This document shows positions 6,143 through 10,455 of a DNA stretch of 10,455 nt, piece after piece. A program made the translations under genes and the position numbers. Each line of letters begins with the position of its first letter. Positions within the stretch are counted from its first letter, which is position 1. The stretch spans positions 1 through 10,455 of the forward strand of contig JBCDBY010000154.1 of NCBI GenBank assembly GCA_039182715.1, written 5' to 3'. The notes under the pieces are model-generated. The model was not told where the DNA came from, did not search any database, and was given only the letters and a program-made list of their open reading frames with translations. Origin of the DNA: JBCDBY01 sp039182715. Lineage in GTDB: Bacteria > Planctomycetota > PLA2.

Positions 6143-7818
6143 TGGACTTTGCCCAGCCCCAGGGACTCTGGCTGGCGGGCGCGACGGCGTTCGTGCTGCT
6201 CACCTACCTGGTGCGCCGTCGCGCCCGACGTGTGGAGGTGCCGTTCCTCGGGCTCTGGGCGGGCGCGCTGTCGGAGCGGCGCGGCGGGTTCGGGGGAGCA
6301 CTGACCCGATGGTTCGATCTGCTGCTGGCGCTGCTCGCGGCGGTGGCCGTGGGGCTCGCGTCGGGTTCGCCCTACGTGCCGGGCGCGGAGTCGACGGTGC
6401 GCGACCTGGTGCTCGTGATCGACGGCGGGGTGGAGCTACGGGCGCGCGGTCGCGCCGAGCGGCTGGAGCGCGTCGCGGCGGCGGAGGTGGTGCGTCGGGC
6501 ACCGGGGACGCGCATCGTCGTCGTGCGCGTGGAGCCGGGTGGGCCGCGTCTGCACATCGGCACCTCGCGCCGCAACGCGCTCGATTTCCTGCGCGATCAC
6601 CGGCCGGGCTGGCAAACGGCGGACCCGGTGCCGGCGTGTGAGCTCGCCCGCGAGGCCGCGCGTGAGCTGCGCGAGCCCGACCTCGTGTTCTGCACCTACC
6701 GCCGCGCGCGACCCGACGGATTCCGCCTGCGGACGATCCGCGAGGCGGCGCCCAACGCCGGCTTTGTCGGCGTCGAGGTGCTCGGCGACCCCGAGGGGGG
6801 CGGCCGGCTGGCGCGCGTGACGCTGCGCGGCGACGGCGAGGTGTCGATCGGCGACCGGTGGAGCGGCACGGTGGAGGGGGAGCGCACCGTCGATCTTCCG
6901 CTCGGGGAAGACGGCGAGATCACGCTGCAGCTGAAGGCGCGCGGCGATGCGTTCCCCGTGGACGACCGGCTCTACCTGCATCTGCCCGAGCGCAAGCGAC
7001 CGCGCGTGCTCGTGGTGGCGCCGCGCGAGCCCTCGCCCTTCCTCGTGAGCGCGATGCGCGCGCTCGAGGAGACCGGCACGATTCGCGAGCCACTCGACCG
7101 CACCGTTCCCGAGCGCGTCGGCGAGGTGCTCGAGATCTACGACGTGGTCGTCTTCGATCGCTGCGCGCCCGCCACCGAGTTCGCCGGCATGCGCGCCATC
7201 TACATCGCGCCGCCGGAGGGCGCGCTGCCTTTCCAGCTCGGCACGACGATGGAGGCCCCGGCGCTCTTCGACGTGAAGGAGGCGCACCCGCTGCTGGCGG
7301 GCACCGGGCTGGGCCGCCTGCCGCCGCTGGAGGCGCGCGCCATCCGCGGCGGCGAGGCGCTCGCGCTCTCCGCCGCGGGCCCGGTCGTGGCGACGGGACC
7401 CGGCTGGGTGGCCCTGGGGTATGACCCGGAGAAGTGCGTGCTGGCGAGTTCGCCCGCCTACCCGCTCTTCCTGCGTAATGCGATTCTCGCGCTCGCCGGC
7501 GACGCGCCGGTGCGCACGACCGAGTTCGTCCGTATCGGCGAGCGCGCCGCCGTGACCCAACTCATGCAGGCGCCCGACCGGACGCGCCGCAGCATCGGGG
7601 CGCGCTGGGATGGCCCGCCGGGCTTCTGGCGCCGGGACGAATTCGTCGTCGCCGTGAACTTTCTCGAACGCGACATCGATCTCGAGCCGGCCGAGGCCGA
7701 CTCCGACGAGCTTCCCGCGGTCGGCAAGCCCGCCCAGCCGGACTTCCCGCTCGCGCCGCCGTTCGCGGCCGGCGCGTTCGTGCTGCTCCTCGTCGGCTGG
7801 TGGTGGTTCTGGCGCTGA
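6142..7818 (+). CDS. BatA-like membrane protein with degenerate vWA domain
   Basis: A 558-aa protein whose first ~80 residues match the BatA N-terminal layout: TM1 at 8-23, a basic RRRARRVEVPFLGLW stretch (25-39), then TM2 at about 58-77. A vWA-like alpha/beta region follows, but the first MIDAS motif reads DGGVE (94-98) instead of DxSxS, so metal binding is probably lost. A long beta-rich middle region follows, then a second alpha/beta region (about 285-345, RPRVLVVAPREPSPFLVSAM). The protein ends in a C-terminal TM followed directly by Trp-rich residues (539-558). This layout, with N-terminal TM pair and C-terminal TM, suits a protein whose bulk sits on one side of the inner membrane. It is the third gene of the coupled operon (1-nt overlap). 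Similar large BatA-like proteins accompany DUF58 genes in planctomycetes and other bacteria. Its role is inferred to be a structural partner of the vWA complex. Confidence 0.85.
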   Translation: MDFAQPQGLWLAGATAFVLLTYLVRRRARRVEVPFLGLWAGALSERRGGFGGALTRWFDLLLALLAAVAVGLASGSPYVPGAESTVRDLVLVIDGGVELRARGRAERLERVAAAEVVRRAPGTRIVVVRVEPGGPRLHIGTSRRNALDFLRDHRPGWQTADPVPACELAREAARELREPDLVFCTYRRARPDGFRLRTIREAAPNAGFVGVEVLGDPEGGGRLARVTLRGDGEVSIGDRWSGTVEGERTVDLPLGEDGEITLQLKARGDAFPVDDRLYLHLPERKRPRVLVVAPREPSPFLVSAMRALEETGTIREPLDRTVPERVGEVLEIYDVVVFDRCAPATEFAGMRAIYIAPPEGALPFQLGTTMEAPALFDVKEAHPLLAGTGLGRLPPLEARAIRGGEALALSAAGPVVATGPGWVALGYDPEKCVLASSPAYPLFLRNAILALAGDAPVRTTEFVRIGERAAVTQLMQAPDRTRRSIGARWDGPPGFWRRDEFVVAVNFLERDIDLEPAEADSDELPAVGKPAQPDFPLAPPFAAGAFVLLLVGWWWFWR

Positions 7819-7836
7819 GGGCCGGCAGCCATCCCC

Positions 7837-7842
7837 TAAAAT
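7837..7842 (+). promoter_or_regulatory. Candidate -10 element TAAAAT close to the M48 start
   Basis: TAAAAT (five of six bases match TATAAT) lies six bases before the ATG at 7849 and stands out in very GC-rich DNA. If used, transcription would start at or next to the A of the ATG, giving a leaderless mRNA. This fits the absence of any Shine-Dalgarno: the six bases before the ATG are CTCCCC. There is no good -35 hexamer at the expected distance (about 7814-7819). It may be chance. Confidence 0.35.
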
Positions 7843-7848
7843 CTCCCC

Positions 7849-8658
7849 ATGCACCACCTCGCCCGTGTCCTGGTCCTTGCCCTCGCCATCTCCTGTCAGA
7901 CCAACCAGCTGACCGGGCGGTCGCAGCTCCTGATGCAGAGCGAGGAGCAGATGGTCCAGCTGGGCGAGCAGGCGTATCTGGAGATGACGGTCAACGACAA
8001 GTCGGTCAAGATCGTCACCGACGCCCGCCTGGTGGACCCGCTGATGCGCGTGGGGAACGCGCTGGCCGCCGCGGCCGACAAGCCGGACTACAACTGGGAG
8101 TTCAAGCTCATCGACGCGCCGGATACGGCCAACGCGTGGGCGCTGCCGGGCGGCAAGATCGCGTTCTACACCGGCATCTATCCGATCATCGAGGATGAGG
8201 CGGGGATGGCCATCGTGATGGGCCACGAGATCATGCACGCGCTCCTGCAGCATTCCAACGAGCGCATGAGCCAGAACCAGCTGGTCGCGGCGGGTCTCGC
8301 CGTCGGCTCGGTGGCGGTCGGCGTGAGCGACGTGAAGTACAAGGGCGCGATCATCGGCGCGCTCGGTGCCGGCGCGGCGTTCGGCATCATCCTGCCCTAC
8401 TCGCGCAAGCACGAGTCGGAGGCGGACCAGTACGGGCTCTATCTTGCGGCGAAGGCCGGCTACGACCCCGAAGCGGGCATTCGCGTCTGGGAAAACATGG
8501 CGAAGCTGAGCGAGGGCAAGCGCCCGCCGGTGCTGCTTTCGACGCACCCCGACCCGCTCGAGCGCGCGGCCGACATGCGCGAGTGGATGGCGGAGGCGAA
8601 GCGCTACTACGAGCAGTCGCCGAAGAAAGACAACCGCAAGCTCCCGGCCGTGAAGTAG
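7849..8658 (+). CDS. M48 family zinc metalloprotease, probable lipoprotein
   Basis: A 269-aa protein. The zinc motif HEIMH is at 126-130 (H126, E127, H130), and the third ligand is probably E189 in HESEADQYG, with D193 as the usual downstream Asp. Other family landmarks are NAWALPGGKIAFYTG (95-109), the hydrophobic Gly/Ala helix before YSRKHE, and LLSTHPDPLERAADM (229-243). A short signal (1-15) precedes Cys16; the box LAISC is a weak lipobox with Ala at -3. The CQTNQLTGRSQL start after the cleavage site resembles other M48 lipoproteins of the LoiP/YcaL type, which degrade misfolded outer-membrane or periplasmic proteins. It lies 30 nt after the BatA-like gene on the same strand, so it could be the last gene of that operon or have its own promoter. 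No ribosome site is seen. It ends in TAG at 8656-8658. Confidence 0.92.
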   Translation: MHHLARVLVLALAISCQTNQLTGRSQLLMQSEEQMVQLGEQAYLEMTVNDKSVKIVTDARLVDPLMRVGNALAAAADKPDYNWEFKLIDAPDTANAWALPGGKIAFYTGIYPIIEDEAGMAIVMGHEIMHALLQHSNERMSQNQLVAAGLAVGSVAVGVSDVKYKGAIIGALGAGAAFGIILPYSRKHESEADQYGLYLAAKAGYDPEAGIRVWENMAKLSEGKRPPVLLSTHPDPLERAADMREWMAEAKRYYEQSPKKDNRKLPAVK

Positions 8659-8660
8659 GT

Positions 8661-8762
8661 ACGTGGGACGTTGGACGTGTGACGTTCAACGTCCGGGATC
8701 AAGTCGTCTGCGGCGCGGGAGCGTGTCCGGAGTTACGTCGAACGGACAACGTCAAACGTCCG
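8661..8762. repeat. Heptad ACGTNNN repeat tract with imperfect inverted repeat, possible bidirectional terminator
   Basis: In the left arm ACGT recurs exactly every seven bases, at 8661, 8668, 8675, 8682 and 8689. In the right arm the same period appears at 8735, 8742 (decayed to ACGG), 8749 and 8756. The segment 8666-8687 is the reverse complement of 8740-8761 at 17 of 22 positions, with 52 nt between. The left arm also holds a perfect 8-bp hairpin stem, GGACGTTG (8666-8673) with CAACGTCC (8687-8694). The tract sits between two convergent genes, and its right arm includes the last codons and stop of the tRNA methyltransferase gene. No T-tract follows, so it is not a classical intrinsic terminator. 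It may be a REP-like element or a strong mRNA 3' hairpin. The repeat itself is directly visible; its role is inferred. Confidence 0.7.
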
Positions 8763-9195
8763 ACCCAGCCGCCGCATAGAGGACGATTCCCACGGCGGTC
8801 GACAGGTTCAACGAGCGCACGCGATCGTCCCGCATGGGAATCCGCGCCGTGTGTCCCCGGTACGCGTCCCGGATCTCCTTCGGCAGCCCAACGCTCTCGC
8901 AGCCGAAGATGAAGACGTTGCCCATGCCCGGCTCGAACGTCCGTTCGGCTTCGGCGGTCAAGAGCACCGGCGTGCCGAGCTCCGGCAGTCGTAGCGCGAA
9001 CGACTCCCAGTCGCGATGGACGATCGGGTCGACGTGCGCCCAGTAATCCACGCCTGCACGGCGTACTTTCTTTTCCTCGAGCGAGAATCCCAGCGGCTCG
9101 ACCAGATGCAGGCGCGCGTCGAATGCGAGGCAGCTGCGGCCGGCATTGCCGGTGTTCCACGGGATCTCGGGATGGACGAGCACGACGTGACGCAT
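8752..9195 (-). CDS. trmL: tRNA (cytidine/uridine-34-2'-O)-methyltransferase, TrmL type
   Basis: A 147-aa SPOUT-class (SpoU/TrmH family) methyltransferase. TrmL methylates the 2'-OH of the wobble nucleotide of tRNA-Leu isoacceptors using S-adenosylmethionine. All three family motifs are present: HPEIPWNTGNAGRSC (8-22), FIFGCESVGLPKEI (95-108) and RSLNLSTAVGIVLY (127-140), which together form the trefoil-knot SAM site. Also typical are LHLVEPLGFSL (29-39) and RRAGVDYW (45-52). I chose the ATG at 9195 because homologues begin directly at the first strand; an in-frame ATG at 9228 would add 11 basic residues. The length agrees with the family (about 150-160). It is a single convergent gene opposite M48, and its stop lies inside the heptad repeat tract. 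An A-rich stretch (9202-9207) just before the start may be part of a promoter. Confidence 0.93.
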   Translation of the reverse strand: MRHVVLVHPEIPWNTGNAGRSCLAFDARLHLVEPLGFSLEEKKVRRAGVDYWAHVDPIVHRDWESFALRLPELGTPVLLTAEAERTFEPGMGNVFIFGCESVGLPKEIRDAYRGHTARIPMRDDRVRSLNLSTAVGIVLYAAAGSDV

Positions 9196-9279
9196 GTCCG
9201 CTTTTTTGTACGGGGCGCGCGGCAACATCGAAAGCGGTTACGTTGATAGGGGTGGTTGGAAACCGACTCGGAGGGTCAC
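9196..9279. promoter_or_regulatory. Divergent intergenic region between trmL and the peroxidase gene
   Basis: An 84-nt spacer between two divergent starts, holding the upstream signals of both genes. On the minus strand TACAAA (9210-9205) lies nine bases before the trmL ATG and is the only -10-like hexamer. On the plus strand GTTGATAG (9242-9249) is a weak -10-like candidate. Neither has a good -35 partner. No operator palindrome is obvious. Confidence 0.35.
9270..9275 (+). promoter_or_regulatory. Shine-Dalgarno GGAGGG of the peroxidase gene
   Basis: GGAGGG ends four bases before the ATG at 9280, close but acceptable spacing. It supports this ATG, which is immediately followed by a signal peptide, as the start. 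Confidence 0.75.
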
Positions 9280-10455
9280 ATGCGCTCGGGAAACTTGCTC
9301 GCAACGATCATGGTCTTCGGCACGGGGATCGCGCTGGCGGTCGGGATCGCCGCGCTCCTGCAGCCGCCGGTGGCGGAGGCGAAAAGTTACGGCAGCCGCG
9401 AGGCGGTGGTCGAACTCGGTCGGCGGCTCTTCATGGACCACACGGTCAGTCGCGCGGGCCAGTTCTCCTGCGCGTCGTGTCACGAGCCCGAGCACGGCTT
9501 CTCCGATCCGCGCAAGGTGAGTGAGGACGAGAACGGCAAGACGCTCCGCCATTCGCAGACGCTCATCGATCTCAAGGATGGGACCGGGTTCCACTGGGAC
9601 GGCGAGTTCGACTACCTCCACGAGCTGCTCGTGGCGCGCCTGGCGCCGGTGCCGGAGGTGATGGCGCAGACCCGCGCGCTCGTACAGCGTCACTTCCAGG
9701 TGTCGCAGACGCGCGGCGATCGACCGAGCGAGGAGCAGTACCAGAAGAAGTTGCGTGAGCTGACGCCGCCGTACTACGGCCCCGACGTGCCTTCGTCCGG
9801 CACGCCGCGTCCGTTGCCGCAGCCGCTCGTGCGCCGACTCGAAAGCGACGGTCGCTATGACGAGGCGTTCCGCGCCGCGTACGGCTCGAAGGAGCCGACC
9901 ACCGAGCGCATCGTCGAGTCGATGAAGGCCTACATGCTCTCCATCCAGTCGACGCCCAACCGTCACGACCAGTATCTCGCCGGCAAGCCCGAGGCGTTGA
10001 CCGCGTCGGAGCGCCGCGGCCTGCGACTCTTCGAGGGCAAGGCGGCCTGCGCGAAGTGCCACGACTCGCGTTCGATCAACGGCGAGAAGCCGACCTTCAC
10101 CGACTACGCCTTCCGCAACACCGGCGTCTCCTTCCAGCGCGCCAAGGTGTCGTACGAGAAGGGTTGGGAGCTCGACGCCGGCCTCGGCGCGCAGACCTTC
10201 GCGTCGGTCGACATCGGCCGCTTCAAGGTGCCGACGCTGCGGGACGTCGCGGTCCGCGCGCCCTACATGCACGACGGCGAGTTCGAAACGCTCGAGGAGG
10301 TCGTCGACTACTACGTCAAGGGCGGGACGAACAACGGCGGCCTCGATCGCAAGATCCACGCGTTCGAGCTCACCAAGAAGGAGCGCGCCGACCTGGTTGC
10401 GTTCCTGAAGTCGCTCACCGGCACGGAGCGCGCCGGTCTCGGCAAGCCGACGAAG
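9280..10455 (+). CDS. Di-haem cytochrome c peroxidase (CcpA/MauG superfamily), 3' end outside window
   Basis: The frame runs from the ATG at 9280 to the last base without a stop, giving at least 392 residues. A signal peptide with hydrophobic core (7-27) and a likely cleavage site after VAEA (31-34) sends it to the periplasm, where bacterial peroxidases reduce hydrogen peroxide with electrons from small cytochromes. Haem sites are CASCH (64-68) and CAKCH (257-261). LGRRLFMDHTVSRAG before haem 1 and RAPYMHDGEFETLEEVVDYY (326-345) match the family. Met330 sits where classical peroxidases have the distal Met ligand of the high-potential haem; MauG has Tyr. Two oddities: the usual R-N-T/S-P after haem 1 reads RHSQ (90-93), and residues about 125-190 form an extra Pro/Gln-rich segment between the haem domains. 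It has a good ribosome site and is divergent from trmL. Peroxidase is likely, though a MauG-like oxidase cannot be excluded. Confidence 0.9.
   Translation, partial: MRSGNLLATIMVFGTGIALAVGIAALLQPPVAEAKSYGSREAVVELGRRLFMDHTVSRAGQFSCASCHEPEHGFSDPRKVSEDENGKTLRHSQTLIDLKDGTGFHWDGEFDYLHELLVARLAPVPEVMAQTRALVQRHFQVSQTRGDRPSEEQYQKKLRELTPPYYGPDVPSSGTPRPLPQPLVRRLESDGRYDEAFRAAYGSKEPTTERIVESMKAYMLSIQSTPNRHDQYLAGKPEALTASERRGLRLFEGKAACAKCHDSRSINGEKPTFTDYAFRNTGVSFQRAKVSYEKGWELDAGLGAQTFASVDIGRFKVPTLRDVAVRAPYMHDGEFETLEEVVDYYVKGGTNNGGLDRKIHAFELTKKERADLVAFLKSLTGTERAGLGKPTK

Noticed and set aside
6436..8547. A 703-codon open frame on the minus strand across the BatA-like and M48 genes
   Set aside because: It is rich in Arg, His and Ala, shows no domain, and spans two strongly supported plus-strand genes. 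Long antisense frames of this kind are expected at high GC.
8666..8694. Classical intrinsic terminator after the M48 gene
   Set aside because: The 8-bp hairpin is real, but there is no T-tract on either strand, so it is reported as a repeat with only possible terminator function.
9238..10359. A 373-codon minus-strand open frame opposite the peroxidase
   Set aside because: The plus strand has a signal peptide, two CxxCH motifs and a ribosome site. The antisense product is a low-complexity shadow.

Overview
The window is GC-rich, gene-dense bacterial DNA, by eye about 70 % GC, with short intergenic gaps and many start/stop overlaps. A lipid A disaccharide synthase (lpxB) and an exported di-haem cytochrome c peroxidase point to a diderm, respiring bacterium. 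The combination of carboxypeptidase-regulatory-like repeat proteins, a Bat-type vWA operon and this lpxB subtype looks most like Planctomycetota or a neighbouring environmental phylum such as Acidobacteriota. That placement is an inference from gene style, not from a marker gene.

Layout. (1) Positions 1-1940 (+) hold the 3' part of a large beta-rich protein built of carboxypeptidase-regulatory-like units. (2) Positions 1921-3934 (-) hold a tightly coupled three-gene unit: a 182-aa three-TM protein, a 112-aa multi-TM protein, then lpxB. The lpxB 3' end overlaps the 3' end of gene 1 by 20 nt. (3) A 112-nt divergent spacer (3935-4046) separates this unit from a coupled (+) operon at 4047-7818. 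That operon encodes a three-TM protein with a periplasmic domain and an acidic Gln-rich linker, a DUF58 protein with an intact MIDAS, and a BatA-like membrane protein whose MIDAS is degenerate. (4) Positions 7849-8658 (+) encode an M48 zinc-protease lipoprotein, perhaps from a leaderless mRNA. (5) Positions 8659-8762 carry an unusual tract with ACGT every seven bases on two arms that form an imperfect inverted repeat. It lies between the M48 gene and the convergent trmL-type tRNA methyltransferase (8752-9195, -). (6) Position 9280 to the window end (+) is a di-haem cytochrome c peroxidase that runs off the edge.

How the genes fit together. Most products concern the envelope: lipid A synthesis, two unknown membrane proteins coupled to it, a Bat/DUF58 vWA module normally linked to a MoxR AAA+ ATPase (none is present in the window), a surface or periplasmic protease, and a periplasmic peroxidase. 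trmL is a housekeeping tRNA-modification gene. I found no mobile element, CRISPR array, tRNA, rRNA or phage gene. I do not see a clearly new multi-gene system. The items most worth a second look are the heptad repeat tract, the MoxR-less Bat operon with its lost MIDAS, and the two unknown membrane genes locked to lpxB.
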